This document shows, in pieces, positions 44,808 through 53,038 of a stretch of DNA of 64,000 nucleotides (position 1 is its first letter; each line of letters begins with the position of its first letter). Position numbers and translations under genes: made by a program. This DNA is from Streptomyces sp. Tu6071 (GTDB taxonomy: Bacteria > Actinomycetota > Actinomycetes > Streptomycetales > Streptomycetaceae), in NCBI RefSeq assembly GCF_000213055.1, contig NZ_CM001165.1:372001-436000 (forward strand), given 5' to 3'. Below the pieces are notes generated by a model. It had not been told where the DNA came from and searched no databases. It worked only from the letters and a program-made list of their open reading frames with translations.

Positions 44808-47141
44808 ATGACCGCGCCCCTCGCCTCCCCCGTCCCGCCGCTCGCGGCGCAGCGCACCGCCCGGCTGCCGTGGGCACCGGCCTCCCCGGCCCCCCTGCGG
44901 CCGGGCGCGGGCGAGCGGGTGTGCCTCCTCTCGGCGGACGGCGACGAACCGCCGGAGGGGTTCGCGGCGCTCGCGCTCACGCTCCGCTCGCCGGAGGCGG
45001 GTCCGGGCGCCGGGCCCTGGGACTGGATCGTCGTGCCGGAGCCCGCCACGGACGTGCCCTCCGCCACCTGGGCCGCCGCGCTGCGCCCGGGAGGGCGGCT
45101 GCTGACCCGGCAGCGGCTGCGGGGCCGCACGTACGAGCTGTGCTGGACGCGGCTCGCGGACGGCGCCCTGCGCGCGGACGAGGTACGGGCGCTGCCGGAC
45201 CGCGAGCCGGTGCCGCTCGTCCCCGGCGAGCGCGCCGCGTGCACGGCGGACGACCTCGTGCGGCTCGTACGGGACGCGGAGCAGCCCGCCGTGGGCGGCG
45301 GGATCGCCGCCGGGCTCGCCCCGGGCGGGCAGGTGGTGTGGACGCGCGCGAGGGTGCGCGACACGGCCGGGCTCGACGCGCTCGCGCTGCGCCTCGCCGC
45401 GACCGACTCCCGCGCGTGCGCGCTGAGCCTCCTCGGTACGGCACCCGGACTGCTGGTGCCCGCCGGGCCCGCCACGACGCCCGCGCTCGCGACCGGCGAC
45501 TCCCTCGCCTATCTCGTCGTCCGCCCCGCCGACGACGGTGGGGACGTGGCCTGGCAGGCGGGCGCGGCCTGGACGGGCCCCGGGGGCTCGCGGCTCGCCG
45601 CCGCGCTGGAGAAGGCGCTGAGCGAGGGGGCCTGCGACGCGGAGGTGAGCTGGTCGGCGCACGTGACGGGGGCGGGCAGACTCGTGGTGAGCGCGGAGAA
45701 CCTGCGCGGCTACCTCGCGGAGCACGCGGCCCCGGCGGGCTGCGCCGACCTCCTGATCAGGGACGCGCACGGCCGCGTGCTGCTCGTCGAGCCCACGTAC
45801 AAGGACGGCTGGGACCTGCCGGGCGGGATGCTGGAGGACGAGGAGCCCGCGCACGCGGCGGTGCGCGAGGTGCGCGAGGAACTGGGCATCGACGTGTTCG
45901 CCGGGCGGCTCCTCGTCGAGGACACCGTGCCGCGCGGGCGCTGGGGCCGTTCGATCGTCGCGCGGATCTACGCGGGGCACCCGCCGCACGAGGTGCGGAC
46001 CGAGGCGTTGCGGCTCGACCCGGGCGAGATCGCGGCGGCCGAGTTCGTGGGCGAGGAGGAGGCGCTGCGGCGGGTCCCGGAGGAACTGGCGAAGCGGCTC
46101 GCCGCCGCCCTCGTCGCCGAGCGGGACGGGGAACTCGCCGAACTCCACGACGGCGTACCGCGCACGACCCCCGACGAGCGGCTCGCCGCGCAGGCGCGCG
46201 GGGCCCGTCTCGCCCTCGCCGAACGCCTCGGCGAGCGCGGCCTGCTCAGCGGTGAACGGCTGCGCGAGGCTTTCGTCGCGACGCCCGTCGAACTCCTGCT
46301 CCCGCAGGTCTACGCGCCCCGTCCAGGGCCGCGAGGCCACGACGGGATGCTCCAGCTCATCGACTGCCAGGTACCGCGCGAGCTGGGCGAGTGGCTGGGT
46401 CTGGTCCACGGCGAGGCACCGCTCGTCGTGCGGTACGGGGACGAGCGGCTCTGCGAGCGCCCCGCGGGGCGTGTCGTACCGGCCCACGGACCGCTGGGCC
46501 TCGCCGCCTCCCCGTACCTCGGGCTCGTCCTGCTCCAGCACCTGGGCGCGGAAGCGGGCGCGACGGTCCTGGAGTACGGGGCGGGGACGACGACCGCGCT
46601 CCTCTGCGCGCTCAGCGGGCGGGTCCAGGCCGTGGAACCCGATCCGCTGCTCGCCGCGGGGGCGCACGAAGGGCTCACGGCACTCGGGCTGCGCGCCGGG
46701 GTGACGTCCTGCCCGCCTCCCGATCTCCACTGGGACCGCGTGCTCGTCTCACGGCTCGCCGCGGGGCTGCCCGCCGGGGCTCCCGACCGGCTCTCGCCCG
46801 GCGGGGTGCTCGTCGCCGCGCTGCTCGCGCCCGGCACGGCGTGGCCCGCGGTGGCGGTGCTGCGGCGCCCGCGAGACGGGGGCGACTGCGCGGGCACTTT
46901 GCTGCCGCTCCCCCGGACCGCCGTGCCCGGCCCCCGCGGCACCGCTCCCGGTCTGCGGCTCGCCGCCGCGCACCTGCTGCGCGAGGGCGGCGGCGCGGCG
47001 GGCCTGCGGGCCCTGCGGGATACGTGGGAGGCGGCGGGCGGCCCGGACACGTATGCCCTGCGGGCGACGGCGGAGGGACAGCTGACGGTGGGTGAGCCGG
47101 GGAGCGCGCTGAGCTGGGAGGTACCGCCCACGACGGGGTGA
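44808..47141 (+). CDS. NUDIX hydrolase-methyltransferase fusion protein
   Basis: 777 residues with at least three parts. Residues ~1-310 look like a degenerate methyltransferase-like region (WDWIVVPEPATDVPSATWAA, LRPGGRLLTRQRLRGRTYEL). Residues ~310-440 are a NUDIX domain whose box reads GGMLEDEEPAHAAVREVREE then LGID, intact. Residues ~480-777 are PCMT-like: RLREAFVATPVELLLPQVY, then motif I VLEYGAGTTTALLCALSGRV and AVEPDPLLAAGAHEGL. NUDIX enzymes cleave nucleoside-diphosphate-linked compounds; the PCMT-like domain resembles protein-aspartate methyltransferases used in peptide tailoring. The combination is unusual. It lies upstream of the PLP-enzyme operon, same strand, 464 bases away. Confidence 0.8.
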   Translation: MTAPLASPVPPLAAQRTARLPWAPASPAPLRPGAGERVCLLSADGDEPPEGFAALALTLRSPEAGPGAGPWDWIVVPEPATDVPSATWAAALRPGGRLLTRQRLRGRTYELCWTRLADGALRADEVRALPDREPVPLVPGERAACTADDLVRLVRDAEQPAVGGGIAAGLAPGGQVVWTRARVRDTAGLDALALRLAATDSRACALSLLGTAPGLLVPAGPATTPALATGDSLAYLVVRPADDGGDVAWQAGAAWTGPGGSRLAAALEKALSEGACDAEVSWSAHVTGAGRLVVSAENLRGYLAEHAAPAGCADLLIRDAHGRVLLVEPTYKDGWDLPGGMLEDEEPAHAAVREVREELGIDVFAGRLLVEDTVPRGRWGRSIVARIYAGHPPHEVRTEALRLDPGEIAAAEFVGEEEALRRVPEELAKRLAAALVAERDGELAELHDGVPRTTPDERLAAQARGARLALAERLGERGLLSGERLREAFVATPVELLLPQVYAPRPGPRGHDGMLQLIDCQVPRELGEWLGLVHGEAPLVVRYGDERLCERPAGRVVPAHGPLGLAASPYLGLVLLQHLGAEAGATVLEYGAGTTTALLCALSGRVQAVEPDPLLAAGAHEGLTALGLRAGVTSCPPPDLHWDRVLVSRLAAGLPAGAPDRLSPGGVLVAALLAPGTAWPAVAVLRRPRDGGDCAGTLLPLPRTAVPGPRGTAPGLRLAAAHLLREGGGAAGLRALRDTWEAAGGPDTYALRATAEGQLTVGEPGSALSWEVPPTTG

Positions 47142-47605
47142 GGGCGTACGGTACGGGGCAGGGACGGGCCGAGCGGGGCGCACCCGGGCCGGGCTCTTCG
47201 CCGGGGCCGGGGCGGGACCGCCCGGCGGCGTGACGTCGGCCTGCCCGTCCCGCGCCACGCCGTACCCCGCGTCCCTCGCCCCCCGCCCCGCCGTATCCCG
47301 CGCCGCCTCCCGCACCCCGCCGCGCTCCGAGCGGCCCCGCACCCCACGCCCCCCTCGCCCCCCGTCCTTCCCCGCCCTCTCCCGCACGCGCCAATCCCCC
47401 GCCGCGCGGCCTGCGTTCCCCGCGCGGTCCCGCGCGCCCCCGCGCGTCCGTGCGCCGGGTGTGGTGCGGCCTGCTCCGGGTAGCGCGCGGGGGAAGGCAT
47501 GGAGCGGGGGCCGGGTGGACAGCATGACGGCATGACTCATGGCGTTATGACAATCATGTCGGAGAAGGTGGCGCGGGCGGTGCCCGGTGCGGAGGGCCCG
47601 CCGGC
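47142..47605. other. 464-base gap with strand-biased C-rich tract
   Basis: No gene. From ~47230 to 47430 the plus strand is almost all C with G and little A or T (CCCCGCCCCGCCGTATCCCG), which could form unusual DNA or RNA structure. The last ~80 bases before the operon carry several ATGAC/GTCAT-type motifs (CATGACGGCATGACTCATG at 47523), a possible operator or promoter region. Confidence 0.45.
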
Positions 47606-49246
47606 GTGGCCCTCGCGGGGCACCGGGTCCGGAAGGTGAGGGCGCCCGCCTTGCCCTCCCCCCTGCTCCTGACGCCGAGGCTGGAGCCGCGCCTCGGCGC
47701 GCTGCTCCGCGCGCCCGAGGTCCTGTACCCGCTCGTCGAAGGGCTCGGCAGTCCGCTCAACGTCGTGCTGCCGCAGCAGGTCGTCGAGAACGTGCGGCGC
47801 TTCGAGGCGGCGCGCGACCGCCACCACCTGCGCGGCACGGTGTACTTCGCGCACAAGGCGAACCGTTCCAGCGCCCTGGTCCGCGCGCTCGCCACGAGCG
47901 GCGCCGGGCTCGACGTGGCCTCGCTGGAGGAGCTGCGGCACGGCCTCGGCAGCGGTTTCACGCCGGACAGGATCGGTGCCACGGGCCCGAAGGAGCCCGA
48001 GTTCCTGTGGCTCGCGGCGCGCACCGGGGTGACGGTGACCGTCGAGGACCAGGGCGAGCTGGAACGGCTCGCCGTCCTCGTCGCGCGGTACGAACTTCCG
48101 CGCGTGAAAGTGCAGTTACGGCTCTCCGGCTTCCCCTCGCAGGGGGTGCGGCAGCTGAGCCGCCCCAGCCGTTTCGGGACGCCGTTCGCGGGACTGCCCG
48201 CGCTGCTCGACGCGGTGGAGCGGGTGCGCGAGCGGGTGGAGGTCGTCGGGGTCGCGTACCACATCGACACGACGGGCCTGCCGGAGAAGGCGCTCGCGCT
48301 CGACGGCTGTCTGCGCGCGCTCGATCTCTGCCTGGAGCGGGGGCTGCGCCCGGCGACGGTGGACATCGGCGGCGGCTTCGGCGTGAGCCACCTCGCCGAC
48401 GCGCGCGAGTGGGAGGCGTACACGACCGAGCTGACGCTCGCGGCGCTCGGCCGCCGCCCGCCGCTGACCTGGCGCGGGCACGGCTACGGGCTCGCCAACG
48501 AGGGCGGCACGTTGCGCGGTTCCCTCGACCTCTACCCCGGGCACCGCCCGCTCGCCGGGGCCGAGTACCTGGACGCCCTGCTGCGCCAGGACTCCCCCGC
48601 CTTCGGCCGCCCTCTCGGCGAGCTGCTGCTCGACGGGCTGTACGACCTCGCGGTGGAGCCGGGCCGCGCGCTCATGGACCAGTGCGGGGCCACGCTCGCC
48701 CGCGTCGTCGACGTGCGCACGGGGCCGGACGGGATCGCGCAGGTGCGGCTCGCGATGAACGCGGACGACTGCGCCCTGGAGGAGCACGGCATCCTCGTCG
48801 ACCCGCTGCTCCTGCCCCGCCCCGGGGGCGCCCCCGTGCCCGATCCGGGCCCGGGTGCGGCGACCGGCGTGTACCTGCACGGGAACCTGTGCCTGGAGTC
48901 GGACCTGATCACCCGCAGGCTCGTCCAGCTCCCGAGGCTCCCGGCCCCCGGCGAACTGCTCGCCTTCGCCAACACCGCCGGGTACGCGATGGACTTCAGC
49001 GCCCAGAACGCCGAACGCCGCCCGCCCGCGCGGAAGGTGGCGCTGGAGCGGACGCCGGGCGGCGGCTGGCGCTGGACGCTGGACGAGCAGTGGTGGCCGA
49101 CGGCGACGGAGTCGGACACGGGGGCTCCGCTCCCTTCCACCACCCCCACGAGCACTCCGGCCGCCCACCCGGGCGGCACACCGGGCACGACGGCAGGGGC
49201 GCGGGGCGTCCCGCCGCTGCCCGGCACGACCAAGGGACGGGTATGA
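47606..49246 (+). CDS. Y4yA-like PLP-dependent fold-III decarboxylase
   Basis: 546 residues resembling diaminopimelate/ornithine decarboxylases with an alanine-racemase-type barrel. The PLP lysine is in TVYFAHKANRSSALV (~83), the glycine-rich phosphate site is TVDIGGGFGVSHL (~255), and VEPGRALMDQCGATLARVVD (~350) leads into the C-terminal barrel with YLHGNLCLESDLIT. The order matches the Y4yA family known from the rhizobial symbiotic plasmid, beside a cysteine-synthase-like Y4xP. It may decarboxylate an amino acid. The GTG at 47606 follows GGAGG. The last ~50 residues are Thr/Pro/Gly-rich, and its stop overlaps the next start (ATGA). Confidence 0.85.
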   Translation: MALAGHRVRKVRAPALPSPLLLTPRLEPRLGALLRAPEVLYPLVEGLGSPLNVVLPQQVVENVRRFEAARDRHHLRGTVYFAHKANRSSALVRALATSGAGLDVASLEELRHGLGSGFTPDRIGATGPKEPEFLWLAARTGVTVTVEDQGELERLAVLVARYELPRVKVQLRLSGFPSQGVRQLSRPSRFGTPFAGLPALLDAVERVRERVEVVGVAYHIDTTGLPEKALALDGCLRALDLCLERGLRPATVDIGGGFGVSHLADAREWEAYTTELTLAALGRRPPLTWRGHGYGLANEGGTLRGSLDLYPGHRPLAGAEYLDALLRQDSPAFGRPLGELLLDGLYDLAVEPGRALMDQCGATLARVVDVRTGPDGIAQVRLAMNADDCALEEHGILVDPLLLPRPGGAPVPDPGPGAATGVYLHGNLCLESDLITRRLVQLPRLPAPGELLAFANTAGYAMDFSAQNAERRPPARKVALERTPGGGWRWTLDEQWWPTATESDTGAPLPSTTPTSTPAAHPGGTPGTTAGARGVPPLPGTTKGRV

Positions 49247-50571
49247 AGTACGACAGCATCCTCGACACCATCGGGCAGACCCCCCTCGTACGGATCGACC
49301 CGGCGGTGCACGGACTGCGCTCCACCGAGCTGTACGCGAAGCTGGAGTTCTTCAATCCCTTCGGCTCCGTGAAGGACCGCGCGGCCTGGGGCATGGCGCG
49401 CCCCGCCCTCGCCGACGCCGCCGAGCGGGGCGCCGAGGTCGTCGAGCTGTCCAGCGGGAACACGGCGAAGGCGCTCGCCGTCATCGCCTCGATGCACGGA
49501 CTCGGTTTCCGCAGCGTCACCAACCGCATGAAGATCCCCGAGGTGAAGGAGCTGCTGCTCCTGCTCGGGGCCGAGATCGAGGAGCTGCCGGGACAGAGCG
49601 AGTGCCTGGACCCGACGGACACGGAGGACCCGCTCACCCGCTTCCACCGCGAACTGAGCGCCCCCGGCGGCTCGTTCCTCCACACCGACCAGTACTTCAA
49701 CCCGGCGAACGCGCGGGCGCACGAGGAGGGCACGGGGCCCGAGATCATCGCGGACCTCGGCGGCCGGGCACCCGACTGGTTCGTCGCGGGGGTCGGCACG
49801 GCGGGCTCGTCCTCCGGGGTCGCGCGGGCCCTGCGGGCCGCCGACGGGGACGTGCGGGTGCTCGGGCTCGTCGCGGAGAAGTCGGACTTCGTGCCGGGGA
49901 TCAGGAACCTCGACGAGGTGCAGGAGGTCGGGCTCTTCGACCCGGCGACGTACGACCTCATCGAGGCGGTCGGCTCGCTCGACGCGATCGACGGGATGGT
50001 CGAGCTGATCCGGCGCTGCGGCATCCTCGCGGGCCCGACGGGCGGCGCGGCCTACCACGGAGCGGTACGGCGGCTGCGCGAGGTCGAGGCGAGCGAGCCG
50101 GAGCGGCGGCGCACGGCGGTCTTCGTGGTGTGCGACCGCGTCGAGAGCTATCTCAGCTACGTACGGGCCCGGCGCCCCGAACTCCTCGGCGCCACGGCCT
50201 CCCTGGCCACGCGCACGGCCGCCTCGGTCGGTGAGGAGGAGCGGGCGGGGGTGAACCGGATGCCGGTCGCCGAGGCGCAGAAGTGGCTCCTGCACGAGCA
50301 GCCGCTCGTGGTGGACCTGCGCGGGCCGCACGCGTACGCGGCGCAGCACATCGAGGGCTCGGTGAACATCGCGGACGAGCTCTTCGCCGAACTCCTGCGC
50401 GGCGGGCTGCCGTTCAGCAAGAGCCGCCCGGTGCTCCTCGCCTGTCCCGTCGGCGAGAAGTCGGTGGGGTACGCGGCGGTGCTGACCCGGATGGGGCACC
50501 CGGACGTGCGCAGCCTCGACGGCGGGGTCATCGCGTGGCGCGACGCGGGCGCGCCGCTGGTGCGGGAGTGA
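49243..50571 (+). CDS. Cysteine-synthase-like PLP enzyme fused to a rhodanese domain
   Basis: 442 residues. Residues ~1-320 are fold-II O-acetylserine-sulfhydrylase-like: TIGQTPLVRI, the PLP lysine in NPFGSVKDRAAWG (~45), the substrate loop VELSSGNTAKALAVIA (~71), and the phosphate loop GVGTAGSSSGVARAL (~185). Residues ~335-442 are a rhodanese domain (PLVVDLRGPHAYAAQHIEGS) with the active cysteine in LLACPVGEKSVGYAA (~403). It could join a (phospho- or acetyl-)serine with a sulfur or amine nucleophile, with the rhodanese handling persulfide sulfur; this is inference. It is coupled to the upstream decarboxylase and is followed ten bases later by a desulfurase-like gene. Confidence 0.9.
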   Translation: MKYDSILDTIGQTPLVRIDPAVHGLRSTELYAKLEFFNPFGSVKDRAAWGMARPALADAAERGAEVVELSSGNTAKALAVIASMHGLGFRSVTNRMKIPEVKELLLLLGAEIEELPGQSECLDPTDTEDPLTRFHRELSAPGGSFLHTDQYFNPANARAHEEGTGPEIIADLGGRAPDWFVAGVGTAGSSSGVARALRAADGDVRVLGLVAEKSDFVPGIRNLDEVQEVGLFDPATYDLIEAVGSLDAIDGMVELIRRCGILAGPTGGAAYHGAVRRLREVEASEPERRRTAVFVVCDRVESYLSYVRARRPELLGATASLATRTAASVGEEERAGVNRMPVAEAQKWLLHEQPLVVDLRGPHAYAAQHIEGSVNIADELFAELLRGGLPFSKSRPVLLACPVGEKSVGYAAVLTRMGHPDVRSLDGGVIAWRDAGAPLVRE

Positions 50572-50581
50572 GGGGGCGGTC

Positions 50582-51787
50582 ATGACCGAGGACAACGACC
50601 GCTGGGAGGAACTGGCAGCCTGGCAGCGGGAGATACGTGCCGAGTTCCCGATCCTCGCGGCGGAGCCGCACCTGGCGTACCTCGACAGCGCGGCGACCGC
50701 GCAGAAGCCGCGCGCGGTGCTCGACGCCGTCACGGCGTACCTCACCACGAGCAACGCCAACGCGGCGCGCGGCACGTACCCGTGGGCCAATCGCACGACG
50801 CGGATGATCGAGGAGGTCCGCGAGCGGGTGAAGTCCTTCCTGGGCGATCCCGAACCGGCGCGCTCGCGCGTGCACTTCACGAGCGGGACGAGCGAGGGGC
50901 TGCGGACGATCGCGCGGGACTGGCTGCCCGGGTACCTGCGCGACGGGGACGAGATCGTGGTGCCGTTCGCGGACCACGAGGCGAACACCTCGCCGTGGCT
51001 GGAGGCGCGCGACCTGCTCGCGGCGCGCGGGGTGCGGATCACGGTGCACGAGATGCCGGTGCAGAGCGGCTCGGGCGACTACGACCTGACGGCGCTCGCC
51101 GCGCTGCTCACCCCGCGCACGCGGTTCCTCGCGCTGACCCACGTCCACCACGTCTACGGCGCGGACATGAACGTGCACCGGGTGCGCGAGCTGGCCGGGG
51201 ACGACGTGGTGCTGTGTCTCGACGCGGCGCAGAGCGTGGGGCACCTGCCGATCTCGCTGGCCGCGCTCGACGTGGACTTCCTCGTCTTCTCGGGGCACAA
51301 GGCGCTCGCGCTGCCGGGCACGGGCGCGGTGTGGTCGCGGGAGGTGCGCGGGGCACCGCTGGTGCCGGGCGGCTGGGACGGGACGCCGAACACGGCGGGG
51401 ATCGCGAGTCTCGGCGCGGCGCTCGCGTGGCTGGAGGGCGCCGGTCTCGACCGGATCGAGCGCTGGACGCGGGGGCTGGCGGAGCGGCTCACCGACGGGC
51501 TGAGCGCGCTGCCCGCGTACGAGGTGCTCGGCTGCCCGCTGAGTCTCGCGCGGGGGACGCGCGTGCAGCAGCGGCAGAGCATCGTCACGTTCCGCCATCG
51601 GGACATCGAGTCGGTCGATCTCGGATTCATCCTGTTCAGTGAAGGATTCATGGTCAGGGCTGACGGCCTGTGTCAGGCGAGTGGTGGGGAAAAGCGCAGC
51701 TCAGTGCGGGTCAGTCTGCACGTGTACAACACCTTTGAGGAGATCGATCGGCTCCTGGTGACGCTGCGCGGCTTGACGTCGAGCTGA
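50582..51787 (+). CDS. SufS/CsdA-like class V PLP enzyme (cysteine desulfurase-like)
   Basis: 401 residues. The N-terminus YLDSAATAQKPRAVLDAVTA is SufS-like. The PLP lysine is in DFLVFSGHKALALPGTG (~238), and the C-terminal loop MVRADGLCQASGGEKRSSVR then VSLHVYNTFEEIDRL keeps a cysteine (~362) and the R-x-S-x-x-x-YNT-EEID pattern of group II desulfurases. It should withdraw sulfur from cysteine as a persulfide, or eliminate/transaminate a related substrate. It starts ten bases after the rhodanese fusion, so the partner rhodanese could accept its persulfide. The usual SUF assembly genes are absent, so this is not the housekeeping copy. Confidence 0.9.
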   Translation: MTEDNDRWEELAAWQREIRAEFPILAAEPHLAYLDSAATAQKPRAVLDAVTAYLTTSNANAARGTYPWANRTTRMIEEVRERVKSFLGDPEPARSRVHFTSGTSEGLRTIARDWLPGYLRDGDEIVVPFADHEANTSPWLEARDLLAARGVRITVHEMPVQSGSGDYDLTALAALLTPRTRFLALTHVHHVYGADMNVHRVRELAGDDVVLCLDAAQSVGHLPISLAALDVDFLVFSGHKALALPGTGAVWSREVRGAPLVPGGWDGTPNTAGIASLGAALAWLEGAGLDRIERWTRGLAERLTDGLSALPAYEVLGCPLSLARGTRVQQRQSIVTFRHRDIESVDLGFILFSEGFMVRADGLCQASGGEKRSSVRVSLHVYNTFEEIDRLLVTLRGLTSS

Positions 51788-51802
51788 TGGGAACCATTTT
51801 CA
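51788..51802 (+). promoter_or_regulatory. Candidate Zur box
   Basis: TGGGAACCATTTTCA matches 11 of 15 positions of the Streptomyces zinc-regulator consensus TGAAAATGATTTTCA. It starts immediately after the stop of the class V gene and lies 50 bases upstream of the methyltransferase start, with TAGATT as a possible -10 element downstream. The right half (ATTTTCA) is perfect; the left half is weak. Confidence 0.35.
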
Positions 51803-51852
51803 CCTGTAGATTCGGGGGCCTCAACAGGAACAGACGGTAAGGGTGGTGCGGC

Positions 51853-52677
51853 ATGGGGCTCTCTCTGCCCACGGCCGAGCGGTGGGTGGACCGCTGGGAA
51901 CGGCAGCAGCAGCGGTACGCGGTCGACCGCGAGGAACGCTTCACGGTCGTCACGGACGTCGTGGAGCACGTGACGGAGGGCCAGGCGCGCCCCTACGTGG
52001 TCGATCTGGGCTGCGGTCCGGGCTCGCTGCCCGCCCGGCTCGGCGCGCGCCTGCCGCACGCCCGGATCGTGGCGGTGGACATGGACCCCCTGCTGCTGGA
52101 ACTCGCCCGCACCCGCCACCCCCGCGCGGCGCGGTACGTCCAGGCGGTCATCGGCGAGGAGGGGTGGATCGGGCGGCTCGGACTGAGCGGCCCGGTGGAC
52201 GCCGTGGTGTCCACGACGGCGCTGCACTACCTGCCGGAGGAGGACCTGCGGCGCGCCTACGCGGACCTGACGCGGGTGCTGCGCCCCGGCGGCGTGCTGG
52301 TCAACGCCGACCATCTCGGCTGCGGTTCCGCCGCACTCGCCGGGATCGCCGAGCACGTGGGCGCGCGGCGGGCCCGGCGGGCGGGGGCGCTGGACAGCGA
52401 GGACTGGGAGAGCTGGTGGGCGGCGGCGGCCGACGATCCCGAGCTGGGCGAGCTGTGCGCGCGTCGCGAGCCGAGCCGGTTCGGCGGGACGAGCGGGCTG
52501 AGCCTCGGCACGCACGTCGAGCTGCTGCGCGCGGCGGGGTTCGCGCACGCGGGCCCCGTGTGGCAGGTGGGGACAAGTCATGTGCTGGTGGCGGTGCTTC
52601 CGGAAAGCCCGGGAAATAGCGCGCCGCACGCGGGCGCGGGAGCCAGGGAATTCTGCACTCTGCACAATGCAGAATGA
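51853..52677 (+). CDS. Class I SAM-dependent methyltransferase
   Basis: 274 residues. An N-terminal helical stretch (TAERWVDRWERQQQRYAVDR) precedes motif I YVVDLGCGPGSLPARL (~51), VAVDMDPLLLELA (~74) and motif IV VDAVVSTTALHYLPEEDLRR (~115), with LRPGGVLVNADH after it. It looks like a small-molecule methyltransferase. It continues the PLP operon after a 65-base gap that holds a candidate Zur box and promoter, so it may have its own control. The C-terminal ~20 residues (APHAGAGAREFCTLHNAE) run through an inverted repeat. Confidence 0.88.
   Translation: MGLSLPTAERWVDRWERQQQRYAVDREERFTVVTDVVEHVTEGQARPYVVDLGCGPGSLPARLGARLPHARIVAVDMDPLLLELARTRHPRAARYVQAVIGEEGWIGRLGLSGPVDAVVSTTALHYLPEEDLRRAYADLTRVLRPGGVLVNADHLGCGSAALAGIAEHVGARRARRAGALDSEDWESWWAAAADDPELGELCARREPSRFGGTSGLSLGTHVELLRAAGFAHAGPVWQVGTSHVLVAVLPESPGNSAPHAGAGAREFCTLHNAE
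52650..52675. promoter_or_regulatory. Inverted repeat at the methyltransferase stop
   Basis: ATTCTGCA and TGCAGAAT are perfect 8-base arms around ten bases; inside, CTGCA-caa-TGCAG forms a tighter palindrome. It overlaps the methyltransferase stop and opens the lower-GC stretch that leads to the small-peptide gene. Operator or weak terminator; not decided. Confidence 0.45.
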
Positions 52678-52921
52678 CGGAGCCTCACTGTTTTACACAG
52701 AGTCGCATCGCACAGGGCGTGCGCTTTCAAGATCAAGGGCGCGTTTTCTGCGTTCCACGGGAATCGGGCAGTGGCGGAATACAGGCATCCGCTCCCCGAC
52801 TTCCGCACAGCCGGGAACATCACACCTGGTCAGCGAAGTGCCGCCGACCGGTTTTCGCGGCTCTCCGCCTCATTCGCGCCACTCGGCAATTGCCGTGCAA
52901 ATGTGGCGGGAATTGAGCGGA

Positions 52922-53038
52922 ATGAGGACGGTGGGAGGCGGAATAATCACAGACGGCGAGGGAATCGAGGCTGCCGACGCGGAGGACTGCCTGCTGTGCA
53001 CGAAGAGTTCGTGTGTCATCTCACCGCTTATGGCATGA
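52922..53038 (+). CDS. 38-residue cysteine-containing peptide (possible RiPP precursor or leader peptide)
   Basis: The peptide has a Gly/acidic first half (MRTVGGGIITDGEGIEAADA) and a C-terminal CLLCTKSSCVISPLMA with three cysteines plus Ser/Thr. Its stop overlaps the next start (ATGA at 53035), a layout that normally marks a real, coupled gene. An in-frame ATG at 52901 would add seven residues (MWRELSG). It looks like a ribosomally made precursor with an acidic leader and a Cys/Ser/Thr core, or like a cysteine-rich upstream ORF that senses cysteine supply. No recognised lanthipeptide, thiopeptide or radical-SAM enzyme is adjacent. The 52680-52980 DNA is visibly lower in GC than its flanks. 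Confidence 0.55.
   Translation: MRTVGGGIITDGEGIEAADAEDCLLCTKSSCVISPLMA

Noticed and set aside
43584..46730. 1048-codon minus-strand frame across the beta-lactamase and NUDIX fusion
   Set aside because: It covers two real genes in the wrong frame or strand and shows no domain.
47606..52677. Housekeeping cysteine synthesis and Fe-S assembly as the explanation of the PLP operon
   Set aside because: No sufB, sufC, sufD, sufU or cysE is adjacent, the synthase is fused to rhodanese, and a fold-III decarboxylase leads the operon, so a plain cysteine or SUF operon does not fit.
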